A model generated the notes under the pieces. It was not told the DNA's origin. It made no database searches and saw nothing but the letters and a program-made list of their open reading frames with translations. A program made the translations under genes and the position numbers. Positions 46,205 to 56,224 of a stretch of 64,000 bases of DNA are shown here, piece after piece. Where the stretch lies: contig NZ_CP133268.1 in the NCBI RefSeq assembly GCF_030915385.1, positions 3,198,001 to 3,262,000 on the forward strand, given 5' to 3'. Position 1 is the first letter of the stretch. The number at the start of each line of letters is the position of its first letter. This DNA is from Neobacillus sp. PS3-12 (GTDB lineage: Bacteria > Bacillota > Bacilli > Bacillales > Cytobacillaceae).

Positions 46205-46345
46205 ATGGGAGAAGACCCGAGTAGTATGTGCTTATTCAATTTTTACAACAAGTTCATATCCGAATTTAAGGAGGTCATATACTATGGCAAAAAATCTTTC
46301 GACCAACCTATCATCTGCTGTTTTGGACAAAGCACATGTTGGTGA
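46205..46345 (+). CDS. candidate 46-residue upstream ORF (leader peptide)
   Basis: An ATG preceded by the strong site AGGAGGTGAT opens a frame encoding MGEDPSSMCLFNFYNKFISE, ending CFGQSTCW at 46345. The frame covers the ribosome site of the transporter and runs 62 bp into its gene. An acidic-proline start (EDP) resembles the EPDP segment of the enterobacterial MgtL leader, where such codons destabilise ribosomes at low Mg2+. That link is inference. It may instead be a chance frame, but the ribosome site is too good to ignore. Confidence 0.5.
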   Translation: MGEDPSSMCLFNFYNKFISEFKEVIYYGKKSFDQPIICCFGQSTCW

Positions 46346-47924
46346 CATTCGCGGTACATTCGGCACCATAAAAGAACAGGATTTTGCCCCTCGTAAAACA
46401 TGGTGGGCGCGCTTCCGCACATTGCTGGCGATCATGGGTCCGGGTCTTATTGTGATGGTAGGGGACAATGATGCGGGCGGTGTTGCTACTTATGCTCAAG
46501 CTGAGCAAAATTATGGAACCAGCTTATTATGGGTACTTCTTTTGCTGATCCCGATACTGATTGTAAACCAGGAAATGGTTGTGCGGCTTGGCTTAGTCAC
46601 AGGTGTAGGGCATGCAAAATTAATTTTTGAACGTTTCGGACGTTTCTGGGGAGCTTTTTCAGTTGGGGACTTGTTTCTCGTCAATTGTTTAACCCTGGTA
46701 ACGGAATTTATTGGAATTGACTTGGCAATGAGTTATTTTGAGGTTCCTCCCTATATTTCTGTCCCAGTTGCAGCAGTTTTATTAATTGCTTGCACGATGA
46801 CTGGCAGCTTTAGAAAATGGGAATCCATTATGTATTTGTTTATCGTTTCTAACTTGCTTACATTTCCGCTTGCATTTATGAGTCGTCCAAACGCAGGATC
46901 TGTGATTCATGATTTTGTTGTTCCCCATATTCAAGGCGGGTTGAATTCAGATGTCATGCTCTTGATTATCAGTATGGTTGGGACTACCGTTGCTCCATGG
47001 CAATTGTTTTTCCAACAGTCTAACGTAATCGACAAACGTCTTACACTGAGATGGATGGCGTATGAACGGGCTGATACGATAATTGGCGCTTTTATAGTGG
47101 TTATTGGCGCTGCCGCTTTAATCATGACAACAGCTTTTGCTTTTCATGGCACAAACCTGATGGGGCATTTCGTCGATGCCGGTACTATTTCAAAAGGATT
47201 GGCTGCAAAAATCAGCCCATTAGCCAGAGCATTTTTCGCATTTATCTTGTTAAATGCTTCATTGATTGGTGCAGCAGCTGTAACACTCTCTACATCTTAT
47301 GCTTTCGGTGATGTGTTTGGAGTCAATCATTCCTTGCATCGGAGTGTAAAAGAAGCAAGAGGGTTTTATCTCAGCTACGGGGTACTGATCTTCATTGCAG
47401 CAGGTATTGTGCTGATTCCGCATGCGCCGCTAGGACTCATTACAACGGCTGTACAGGCGCTTGCCGGGATTCTTCTGCCAAGTGCTACTGTATTTCTCTT
47501 ACTGCTTTGCAATGACAAAGATGTTTTAGGTCCATGGGTAAATAAAATGTGGTTAAATGTGGTAAATTCCATTATTGTCGGTGTTCTTGTCATCCTTTCA
47601 TTAATTCTTGCGGTAACAACGCTATATCCTCATTTTGATATAAAGTTGTTAACTGAAGTTCTATCAGGAGCACTGATTTTTGGACTTACAATAGCTGGAT
47701 TTCTATATTACAGCCAAAAAAGTAAAACGGAAATTGAAAAAATAGAAAAAGTACAGCCTGCTATTGACCGGCATTTGTGGAGAATGAAGCCCTTAAACGA
47801 ACTACAAAAACCAGAATGGTCAAAAACGCGGAAACTTGGAATGCTCTTACTGCGCGGTTATCTGCTAATAGCAGTAATATTGATTGTAGTAAAGGTGGTA
47901 CAACTCGCCCTTGGAACTCATTAA
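46284..47924 (+). CDS. Nramp-related magnesium transporter (NRMT-type)
   Basis: 546 residues with about 11-12 membrane helices. The Nramp helix-1 metal motif DPGN is changed to DAGG (GDNDAGGVATY), and in helix 6 the usual MPH is replaced by APW (TTVAPWQLFFQQS). Loss of the metal-binding Met is the mark of the NRMT branch, which carries Mg2+ rather than Mn2+/Fe2+. The upstream M-box riboswitch supports this directly. AAGGAGGT precedes the start. A weak terminator follows at 47944. Confidence 0.87.
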   Translation: MAKNLSTNLSSAVLDKAHVGDIRGTFGTIKEQDFAPRKTWWARFRTLLAIMGPGLIVMVGDNDAGGVATYAQAEQNYGTSLLWVLLLLIPILIVNQEMVVRLGLVTGVGHAKLIFERFGRFWGAFSVGDLFLVNCLTLVTEFIGIDLAMSYFEVPPYISVPVAAVLLIACTMTGSFRKWESIMYLFIVSNLLTFPLAFMSRPNAGSVIHDFVVPHIQGGLNSDVMLLIISMVGTTVAPWQLFFQQSNVIDKRLTLRWMAYERADTIIGAFIVVIGAAALIMTTAFAFHGTNLMGHFVDAGTISKGLAAKISPLARAFFAFILLNASLIGAAAVTLSTSYAFGDVFGVNHSLHRSVKEARGFYLSYGVLIFIAAGIVLIPHAPLGLITTAVQALAGILLPSATVFLLLLCNDKDVLGPWVNKMWLNVVNSIIVGVLVILSLILAVTTLYPHFDIKLLTEVLSGALIFGLTIAGFLYYSQKSKTEIEKIEKVQPAIDRHLWRMKPLNELQKPEWSKTRKLGMLLLRGYLLIAVILIVVKVVQLALGTH

Positions 47925-47943
47925 GATAAAGTCATTTAAAATA

Positions 47944-47985
47944 AAACTCTTTAGACTAAATATGGTTTTAAAGGGTTTTTTAATG
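47944..47985 (+). terminator. rho-independent terminator after the transporter gene
   Basis: AAACTCTTTA pairs with TAAAGGGTTT (one G-U) across a 15-base loop, followed by T residues. Confidence 0.65.
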
Positions 47986-48228
47986 CAATTTGCTAAATTT
48001 AAATATTAAAAATTGAAAAGTAAAAGGAGAGTACAAATAATTACTCTTGCCATGGACACGATCATTATTATCACCAACTCCTGTATTGAGTATTTTTAAG
48101 ATTAATGTTTATAATACTTTCAGATAAAATGTTTTGGCTATAGTTTATCAAGATTAAAATACAATATGCATATTTTTATTAATTCTTTTTCAAATAATAA
48201 GATCAAAAAGAAAGATGTGTGACATCAT

Positions 48229-49341
48229 ATGAACTTTAAGAATTGTTGGGTCCTGTTCATCTCCTTATTGATTGTTTGCACACTTGGTGGATGTGGATGG
48301 TCCAATCTAGGTAAGAATACAACTGATACGAAAAAATACGTAAAAGTCGTAAAAAAAAATAATAAACTAAAAAAAGAACATCAAAAGGAAGCGAAGCTTC
48401 GACAAGAAGTAAAGGATTATTTGCAAAAAAATAAATTAAGCGGAGCAGTTGCGATTGTCAAGGATAACTACATTTTGTTTAATGATGGTGTTGGTTATAC
48501 GGATATCGATAAAAAAGTCTTAAATCAACCATCCACTACGTTTCCCATTGGTTCCATTACAAAAACCTTTGTCGCAACGAGCATAATGAAGCTGCAGGGA
48601 CAAGGAAAATTAAACATTCAAGACCCAATTTCAAAATATATACCAACATTTCCAGATGGAAACAACATTAAACTGTATCAATTTTTGACACATACATCAG
48701 GTATTCAAAGATTACGTTGGCATCAAGGAGATACTACACCATTAAAATTAGTACAGGAAATTGAAAAAGCAGGATTAAAATATCCCCCAGGTAGCAGATG
48801 GGATTATTTAGATACAAATTACATTGTTCTTGGATATGTGTTGGAAAAAGTGACGGGAATGGATCTTAATCATTTTATTCAAACAAATATATTTGATAAA
48901 GTTCCAATGAAGGACAGTGGATTTATTACCCCGGAGCATCCTGTTCCCTATACTTCTGTTGGTTATTTACTAAATGGAGATAACTACACACCGACAAAGT
49001 ACCTGAATACCTACGCGCTTTTTGGATGTGGGAGCATTTATTCCACCGCCTTGGATTTAGCTCAGTACGATCAAGCATTAATGAATGGACGTCTCACTTC
49101 ACAGGCTAGTCTTAAGCAGATTCTTACTCCTTCAGGCAAGTCTACATATGGGCTGGGTCTTTATAACGATACCACTTTTGTATACAGCGTTGGGGTTTTA
49201 GGTGGATGGTTTACAATGCATGCGTATTATCCTGCGGATAAAACATCCATTGCAGTTCTGTTGAATGAACGCGGGAATTCCATCAATATTAAATCGATCA
49301 TGTCCGATATCCGTCAAATTACAGAAAGCAGCTATCAATAA
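48229..49341 (+). CDS. serine hydrolase of the beta-lactamase/PBP4* family, lipoprotein
   Basis: 370 residues. The signal sequence ends at the lipobox TLGGCGWS. A Lys-rich linker (about 30-70) precedes a class C beta-lactamase-like domain with the active-site SxxK motif (PIGSITKTF) and a second motif near YLDTNY, where the usual Asn is Asp. A Gly-rich VLGGWF stands where the third motif is expected. Such proteins act as D,D-peptidases or esterases outside the cell. No peptide or antibiotic activity can be assigned from sequence. Confidence 0.83.
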   Translation: MNFKNCWVLFISLLIVCTLGGCGWSNLGKNTTDTKKYVKVVKKNNKLKKEHQKEAKLRQEVKDYLQKNKLSGAVAIVKDNYILFNDGVGYTDIDKKVLNQPSTTFPIGSITKTFVATSIMKLQGQGKLNIQDPISKYIPTFPDGNNIKLYQFLTHTSGIQRLRWHQGDTTPLKLVQEIEKAGLKYPPGSRWDYLDTNYIVLGYVLEKVTGMDLNHFIQTNIFDKVPMKDSGFITPEHPVPYTSVGYLLNGDNYTPTKYLNTYALFGCGSIYSTALDLAQYDQALMNGRLTSQASLKQILTPSGKSTYGLGLYNDTTFVYSVGVLGGWFTMHAYYPADKTSIAVLLNERGNSINIKSIMSDIRQITESSYQ

Positions 49342-49422
49342 TAATGAATGTGTAAAACTATAATTGTATTTATTTCATTCACTGGGGTAAGTTAACTTTA
49401 AAAGTTAAAATCGGTGATAAAA

Positions 49423-50221
49423 ATGAAAAAATACACATCTATCCCTATCCCTATTCTTATTATCCTTTTACTGGTAATTTTAATCCCTCCTCATATTTCC
49501 TATGGAAAAGAGACCAAGCAGTATAAAGCTGCAATAATTATAGATGATTTTGGCGGTGGAGGGAAAGGTGGTGTAGAAAGATTTCTTGGAGGAGGTATTC
49601 CAATAACAGCTGCTGTTATGCCTTATACAGCAAAATCAAAGGAGCATGCAAAATGGGCTCATCGCAATGGCATTGAAGTAATCATTCATTTGCCCATGCA
49701 GGCCAAAAAAGGAAAAAGGTCTTGGCTTGGCCCAAAACCAATTACCGTTGATTTAACCCCAGAAGAAGTAAAACAACGGGTTTACGAAGCCATTGAAACC
49801 GTACCATATGCAAAAGGACTTAATAATCACATGGGATCTCTCGCTGTGGAGAATGAAAAGATTGTAAGGTCGGTTATAGAAGTAGCAAAAGAGCGGAATC
49901 TGTATATTGTTGATAGTGCAACTAGTCCTAATTCTAAATTCTCTAAAATAGCTCAGGAGATGGGGGCCCATTATTAAAGAAGATGTATTTCTTGATGATA
50001 TTTGCACGGTTTCTCATGTAAATAATCAAATGAAAAAATTAGCAAAAATAGTTGAAATAAAAGGGCAGGGTATTGCTATCGGTCATGTGGGGGTAACGGG
50101 GAATGTATGCTCGAACGGGGTTTTTGAATCGATGCAAGAGTTTGAAAAACGGCAGATTAAATTGGTCTTCGTCTCTGAGTTATTGAAAAATGAACTTATG
50201 AAAAGAAACTTTCTCCCATAA
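49423..50221 (+). pseudogene. divergent polysaccharide deacetylase (YibQ-like), frameshifted
   Basis: The first frame (to 49977) has a signal segment, then AAIIIDDFGGGGKG, ITAAVMPY, IIHLPMQA and GLNNHMGS, the pattern of the divergent deacetylase family. A one-base insertion, most likely in the G run at about 49961-49967, moves the reading to a second frame with KEDVFLDD and GIAIGHVGVTG, ending at 50221. Restored length is about 265 residues. The ATG at 49423 follows GGTGAT. The protein would act outside the membrane on wall or capsule glycans. It is followed by a clear terminator. Confidence 0.75.
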
Positions 50222-50227
50222 GGAAAA

Positions 50228-50277
50228 AAATAAAGTAGCTGAACTTAATTTTTTAGAGTTCAGCTGCTTTATTTTTT
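50228..50277 (+). terminator. rho-independent terminator after the YibQ-like gene
   Basis: AAATAAAGTAGCTGAACT pairs with AGTTCAGCTGCTTTATTT (one mismatch) and is followed by T residues. Confidence 0.85.
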
Positions 50278-50290
50278 GTTTACTTTTAAC

Positions 50291-50460
50291 TTAATATTCT
50301 CTGTGTCCGGTATGTGTTGTATGTGTAGCATGTCCGGGGGTGCCTGTGTAATGGTGATGATGATGAGTATGGTGTTGTGTATGATGCTGTGCATGATGAT
50401 GATGGGTACCTGCCTATTATTAAATGAAATATGAATAAACATTTTCCATCGACGAACCAT
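50291..50460 (-). pseudogene. possible histidine-rich small protein, frameshifted
   Basis: From ATG at 50460 the frame reads MVRRWKMFIHISFNNRQVP, then one base later the adjacent frame gives a His-rich stretch (HHHHAQHHTQHHTHHHHHYT, GTPGHATHTTHTGHREY) ending at TAA 50291. Adding one C in the CCC run near 50408 would join them into about 57 residues. Repetitive CAT codons make chance less likely but not impossible, and the ribosome site is poor. Metal binding or a spore-coat role could be imagined; nothing proves it. Confidence 0.35.
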
Positions 50461-50570
50461 TGAAATTACTCTGTACTCTATCTTACTATACGTCCTACTT
50501 TCCTAATGGGTAAAACAACTTTATTAATTCTTCATATATTAAAGTTGATTAAACTTATGGGGGAGAAAAT

Positions 50571-51449
50571 ATGTTTAAGCCTGAAAATAATTCAAATCCT
50601 TATTTGTAGCAACCATTTTACCATTACGATCCGTCTATAGGAATTGTCAATCCACCTTTGACATATGCAAGTGCGTTTCAAAATGTAATAAGTAATCCAA
50701 GCCAAATTCCTTTAGGAGTGGAGAAAAGTTTTATCAGACAACTTGCTCCACTTCAACATGGACCGGAACGCCCTCAAGAAAGACCTCCGCATACTCAACA
50801 TGTTGATTGGGCTTCTATGTTTCCAAATGAAGTCATTTTGCATGGACCAACAAATCGAAAGGTAGTATCTTTAACCTTTGATGATGGACCGGATGATGTT
50901 TGGACTCCTCAAGTTCTTGATGTTTTGAAGCGGTTCAATGTAAAAGGAACGTTTATGTGTGTTGGGCGGCGAATACAACAAAATCCTGAAGTGCTTAGAA
51001 GAATAATAAGAGAAGGACATGTGGTAGGCAATCACACATGGAACCATCCGAATTTAACCAAAATTTCGCTGGAAGAAGTGCGAAATCAGATTCAAAGTAC
51101 ATCGAACGAAATTCATCGGTTGGCTGGAGTAAGACCTGTACTTTTTCGACCTCCATATGGGGCATTAAACTTGGATGTTATCCATGAAATTATGTCACTT
51201 GGGGATAAGATTATTTATTGGAACGTCGATAGCCTGGATTGGGCTGGGCTTACAGCGCGGCAAGTTTCAATAAATATACTGGCTCATGTTGGTCCGGAAT
51301 CTATTGTTTTACAACATAGCGCAGGGGGAAAGGGAGAAAGTCTACTTGATACGGTTCAGTCATTGCCATACACGATTCAAACACTACACAAAGAAGGCTA
51401 TCACTTTGCCACGGTCCCTCAGTTATTAAATGTTAAACCGTTTCGTTAA
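50571..51449 (+). pseudogene. polysaccharide deacetylase (NodB homology), in-frame stop near the start
   Basis: The ATG at 50571 has a good ribosome site (GGGGGAG) and reads MFKPENNSNPYL before a TAG at 50607, then continues in frame with QPFYHYDPS. A CAG-to-TAG change would explain it. The rest is an intact deacetylase domain: SLTFDDGPDD, NHTWNHPNL for metal binding, RPPYGALN, and a final VLQHSAGG. There is no signal peptide. Restart at a TTG (50658) has no ribosome site. If expressed it would deacetylate peptidoglycan or chitin-like chains. Confidence 0.75.
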
Positions 51450-51659
51450 TGATTCCCAGCTTAAAATAAATAATGAAAAAATACCCTTTGTTCAATAAGC
51501 GCAAAAGCTTCGGTCATTGATTAGGTAGAATGGAAAAATCGATGTAAGAGAATAAAGGTAATCTTCCTCCTTAAAACAGAATTTTATAATTTTCTATAGA
51601 AAAGGAACTTTTACTTCTCCTTCTCATAACATGTTGGCAAAAGAAGGGAAGTGTAATAA

Positions 51660-52289
51660 ATGATTTGGCTAGTCATTCTTGCCTTTGCCCTATCTTCAAG
51701 TATAGATAATCTGGGTGTGGGTATTTCCTATGGTATACAAGGGATTCGAATTGGTATGTGGGCAAACCTCATAATCGCCGTCATATGTTTTCTATTTAGT
51801 GAATTTGGTATCGTATTTGGTAAATGGATATCTTCAGTGGTCCCCGGCATCTTCCCAATTTTGATTGGAGCTTTTCTGCTGATTATAATTGGGATTCGAA
51901 TTATTTTATTGGCAGTACCACGTAAAACTCGTTCAGAAAAAGAAATCCCCAAAGATATGAACAAAGTTAAAATTATTTTGAAGAATCCCGAACGTGCAGA
52001 TCTGGACCAATCCGGAGAAATCGGATTTAAGGAAGCTTGTGTTCTTGGCGTAGCCCTGTCTGCAAATGCTATCACAAATGGTTTAAGTGCCGGTTTGTTT
52101 GGATTGTCGCCATTAGCTATATCTCTGACAGCTGCAGTAGGAAGTTTCTTAATGGTATGGACAGGTGTTGCTCTTGGACGTAAAGCCGCCAATGTTCGAA
52201 TTGGTTCCTTTTCATTGGTGAATTTTGGAACAATTATAAGCGGTGTAATCCTATTATTAATTGCATGCGAGAGTATTTTTTTTAGATGA
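51660..52289 (+). CDS. ytaF: sporulation membrane protein YtaF-like (MntP-related)
   Basis: 209 residues with six helices in two halves (LVILAFALSSSIDNLGVGIS and VLGVALSANAITNGLSAGLF), a pattern shared with the MntP manganese exporters. A loop between them contains an EF-hand-like DLDQSGEIGFKE, as in YtaF. In Bacillus YtaF is a mother-cell sporulation membrane protein of unclear role. The Asp-rich loop suggests Ca or other divalent-metal binding. It is a single gene. Confidence 0.85.
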   Translation: MIWLVILAFALSSSIDNLGVGISYGIQGIRIGMWANLIIAVICFLFSEFGIVFGKWISSVVPGIFPILIGAFLLIIIGIRIILLAVPRKTRSEKEIPKDMNKVKIILKNPERADLDQSGEIGFKEACVLGVALSANAITNGLSAGLFGLSPLAISLTAAVGSFLMVWTGVALGRKAANVRIGSFSLVNFGTIISGVILLLIACESIFFR

Positions 52290-52390
52290 GATTTTTTTTA
52301 AGAATTTACTGGAATATGGTTAAAAAAAAGAATGAAATATCAGTCGATGAACAACGTTATCATTTTTCAAAAGGATGAGGGGGATGCCTT

Positions 52391-52626
52391 TTGCCGATTG
52401 AGGATTTATATGCATGTATATTTGCATGCGCTTTTTTTCTACTCTTGAACAATATTGTTTTTTTAAAATTGGAAAAACGATAATCATCCTTTCGATGTAC
52501 TTCCCCTTTATTTTCTTTTTGTTTTTTCTTAAAAAATATGAGAAAACAATCCTTTTAAGGAAGGTGCCCCCATCCGAGGTTGTTTTAACACAGGCGTTTC
52601 ATTACAATTTTTTGAAAATGAATTAA
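52391..52626 (+). pseudogene. possible small membrane protein, frameshifted
   Basis: GAGGGGG lies just before a TTG that opens LPIEDLYACIFACAFFLLLN, which ends at TAA 52481. Adding one A to the AAAAA run just before that stop would join it to the frame that reads TIIILSMYFPFIFFLFFLKK and ends at 52626. That makes about 78 residues with two hydrophobic helices and a polar C-terminus. No family recognised. The hydrophobic stretches could be chance in this AT-rich DNA. Confidence 0.3.
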
Positions 52627-52770
52627 CTCGGAAGAATATGCGTATTTATGTTAAAATAAAGCCGGATTTTGTATTGCTTCTGCTTTAATTTTTTTAACGC
52701 AAGGAATTTGGAAGCCCTGGATAACAAAAGGTGACAGCAGTAACATCACATCCAAGTAATTAAACTTAAA

Positions 52771-52812
52771 AAACCTGAGTCCTGTATTGACATGGTAGAC
52801 TCAGGTTTTTTT
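52771..52812. terminator. terminator between the small-ORF region and the LTA synthase gene
   Basis: ACCTGAGTC pairs with GACTCAGGT over a 16-base loop, flanked by A residues and T residues, so it can act on both strands. Confidence 0.8.
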
Positions 52813-52836
52813 AATTGTTTTATTGTGTTAGCAAGC

Positions 52837-54754
52837 TTACTTTTTTACTTTAGGTCCTAAATATTGATAGTCGTTTGGATTGATCGGTTTAAAACCATTT
52901 GGATGATAAAACCGAAGCAAATCCTGGTTCACAATCATATCAGACATTTGCAATTCATTTTTCACTTTGTTGCTGATGCTGCTGCATGATTTTTGATCAG
53001 CAGCAAGGGTTCCTGTAGCCACACTATAACATTTGTCTCCTGATGGAATGATATCGGTTGAAACAAAATCTCCATTTCTAAAAGCAACCCAATTCCGGTG
53101 CTGTGGTGAGAGCAGATCTGAACCAAATTCAATATAATCTTTTGTATCAATTCCCAGCAGATGAAGAAGAGTTGGACGAACGTCAACTTCCCCTCCTACT
53201 TGATGTTGTACTCCGCCTTTAACACCCGGAACATGGATGAATAGTGGCACCTGCTGAAAATTGGAGTCCATTACAGGAGTAATTTGTTTCACACCCAGCA
53301 CTTTTGCCATTGCAGGATAGTTGTTTCTGGAAAGGCCATAATGGTCTCCATAAAGAATAATCACGGATTTGTCATACAAGCCATCCTTTTTAAGGGAATC
53401 AAAGAATTGCTGCAGCGCCTCATCCATATAGTGTGCAGATTGCATATATTGATCCACTGCCCAGTCACCAGTACTGTCTTTTGGAAAATTAGTATCGCCA
53501 GGGTCTATTTCAAAGGGAAAATGGTTAGACAGTGTAATGAATTTCATATAAAATGGTTGTTTAAAACTTTCGAGCATCGGCATACTTTCAGCAAAAAACG
53601 GCTTATCCTTCATTCCAAAGTTCTTTATATTTGGAGGCGTCAGATTGTAATAGGAAGCATCAAAAAACTGGTCGTAACCTAACTCTTTGTACATAACATT
53701 TCGGTTCCAAAAGGTTTTATAGTTTCCGTGAAAAACCGCCGAATTGTAACCATGTCCTTTTAAAATCGCAGGAGTGGCTTGATACGTGTTCTGAGCTTTA
53801 CTGATGAACACAGAGCCTTGATTTAAAGGATAAAGTGAATTTTCCATTAAGAACTCTGCATCTGACGTTTTCCCTTGTCCGGTTTGATGATAAAAATGAT
53901 CAAAATAAAAAGTACTGCCATCATGGGCCAATGAATCCAAAAATGGTGTGACAAGTTGTCCATTTGGCATCCTTAAATCAATCATAAAATTTTGGAATGA
54001 CTCCATTGAAACAAATATGACGTTCATTCCCTTTGCTTTTCCAAAAAGAGCAGGATTAGAAGGAGTGTAGGTTGCCTTACGATAGTTTTCGACATTTGTA
54101 AGATTGTTGCTTGATGCAAAAACACGTTGACTTGATGTTTCAATATTTTGAATGATATCAAAGATTGTATAATTATAAGCGCCCAAATATTTAACAATAT
54201 AACTACGATCAAAGTTAAGGGATAAAAGGTTAGGGCGGTCTTTTTCTGCGAGACTTAAATTAAGTAAAAAAATGACGATGGAAAACAAAAACACGAATTT
54301 ATAGGTTTTTCCGGGTTTTAATTTTAGCCTGTTTAAATAGAGTGCAGGCAAGAACAATCAATAGGAGGGTATCGGTGAAATAAAAAATATCAGAAAAATG
54401 CATCAGCCCTGCTGCGCTATCCCCCAACTGGCTACCGTTTGATTTAGCCTGAAGTAAAACCTGAAAAGTAATAAAGTCGTTAAAAAAACGATAATAAACA
54501 ATATTGGCATACAATAAAAAGGACAAGAGAAATTGGATTCCTATCAAAATAAGTTTAAAGTATTTTTTAGAAAGGAGTGCAAAGCCTAAAAAGAAAAGGG
54601 TAGAGCTCAATGGGTTAACAAATAATAAAAATTTTTGAAGATTATTATCTGCTCCCAGTTTAAAATTAAGTTGATAAGAAAGATATGTTTTCATCCAAAA
54701 CAACACAACAGAAACAACAAAAAAAATTAAATAGCTATTAGATGTCTTCTTCAT
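52837..54754 (-). pseudogene. lipoteichoic acid synthase family protein, frameshifted
   Basis: The N-terminal frame (54754 down to 54299) encodes five helices and begins MKKTSNSYLIFFVV behind GAGGAG. A one-base insertion near 54345-54350 leads into the second frame (FLPALYLNRLKLKPGKT), which contains the extracellular sulfatase-like domain. Catalytic residues are visible: VIFVSMESFQNF, the active Thr in GQGKTSDAEFL, WNRNVMYKELGY, and ILYGDHYG. Restored length is about 639 residues, the size of LtaS paralogues. These enzymes polymerise glycerol phosphate onto a glycolipid. A frameshift in so central a protein may be a sequence error, or other paralogues may exist. Confidence 0.85.
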
Positions 54755-54934
54755 TTTTTTCTCCTCAAAGCGAAAGTTGAGATATAATGTATATATTATC
54801 AATTTAATGTTATCTTTTAAAGAACTTGGTTCCTTCCAGAGGAATTTAAATTTCATATTTTAATCGAAATAGTATACACTTATCTTTGAATTGCCCTGAA
54901 AAGGTATTATCCAATATGATTATAGAGGTGTAGT

Positions 54935-56224
54935 GTGGGCACGAACATTTCAACATTAATTAATGACTTTAATTTATTTATATGCCTGTTATTTGCACTG
55001 CTGTATTCATATAAGATTGTTTATATGATTACAGCATTTAAGATCAAACTCCAACAGAAAAAAAAAGCTGTTACGGAGAATGACAATCTTTGCAAATTTG
55101 CTGTGATCATTGCAGCAAGAAATGAAGAACTGGTAATTGGAAAACTTATCAATACTATAAACAACCAGAATTATCCTAAGGATTTAATTGATATTTTCGT
55201 TGTAGCAGACAATTGTACCGACAATACGGCGAGGGTTGCGGCTGAAGAAGGGGCTATTGTTAGAGAGCGGTTCAATAAGACTCTAATTGGTAAAGGATAT
55301 GCTCTTGATTATATGTTCAAAATTATCAAAGGGGAATATTCAATGAGAAAGTATGATGGATATTTTGTTTTTGATGCCGACAATCTTCTTGATGAAAACT
55401 ATATTTTGGAGATGAACAAAACCTTTAATCAAGGGTACAGAGTAATCACCAGTTATAGAAACTCCAAAAACTACGATCAGAATTGGATTACTGCAGGGTA
55501 TGGGCTCTGGTTCTTACACGAAGCTGAATATATCAACCTGCCAAGAATGACCCTTAACACCAGTTGTGCCATCTCAGGTACTGGATTTTTGGTACATGCT
55601 GATATCATCAAAGAGAATGGAGGATGGATTCACCATCTTCTTACAGAGGACATTGAATTTTCCGTTTCTCAGATCATTAAAGGTGAAAAAATTGGATACT
55701 GTAGAAATGCCATCTTTTATGACGAGCAGCCTATCACATTCGAGCAGTCGTGGCATCAAAGATTACGATGGGCAAAAGGATTTTACCAAGTATTTTCTAA
55801 ATATGGATGGATGCTGATTAAAGGTATTTCTAGTAGGAAAAATCATAAGTTTTCTTGCTATGATATGACAATGACAATCATGCCATCGATGTTGGTATCC
55901 GGTTTTTGTATTTTGGTAAATGCAATATTCTATATATCCTGCTTATTTGAATTAATAAATGGGAAAATGTCCCTTGATGTTGTTGTTATCCCCATATTAA
56001 AATCATTTGGATGGAATTATATTTTAATGTTTTTAATTGGGCTTATTACAACTCTTACAGAGTGGAAAAAAATCAATGCCTCGGACTGGAAAAAAATCGC
56101 ATATACAATCACTTTTCCGATTTTTATGCTTACCTATTTGCCTATTTCAATCCTAGCGCTCATTAAAGATGTTGAATGGAAACCCATTGCGCACACAGTG
56201 GCGAAATCTCTTGATGATTTATGA
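54935..56224 (+). CDS. family 2 glycosyltransferase, membrane-bound
   Basis: 429 residues from a GTG start. One N-terminal helix, a GT2 catalytic domain (FAVIIAARNEELVIGKLI, VVADNCTDNTARVA, FDADNLLDENYI, LTEDIEFSV, and the processive QSWHQRLRWAKGF motif), then three or four C-terminal helices. The QxxRW motif is typical of processive enzymes that make polysaccharides. It is divergent to the LTA synthase gene; the two could share a role in surface polymers, but this is not shown. Confidence 0.85.
   Translation: MGTNISTLINDFNLFICLLFALLYSYKIVYMITAFKIKLQQKKKAVTENDNLCKFAVIIAARNEELVIGKLINTINNQNYPKDLIDIFVVADNCTDNTARVAAEEGAIVRERFNKTLIGKGYALDYMFKIIKGEYSMRKYDGYFVFDADNLLDENYILEMNKTFNQGYRVITSYRNSKNYDQNWITAGYGLWFLHEAEYINLPRMTLNTSCAISGTGFLVHADIIKENGGWIHHLLTEDIEFSVSQIIKGEKIGYCRNAIFYDEQPITFEQSWHQRLRWAKGFYQVFSKYGWMLIKGISSRKNHKFSCYDMTMTIMPSMLVSGFCILVNAIFYISCLFELINGKMSLDVVVIPILKSFGWNYILMFLIGLITTLTEWKKINASDWKKIAYTITFPIFMLTYLPISILALIKDVEWKPIAHTVAKSLDDL

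Noticed and set aside
50340..50420. CRISPR-like or tandem repeat at the ATGATG-rich tract
   Set aside because: It is an irregular low-complexity tract without spacers or constant repeat length.
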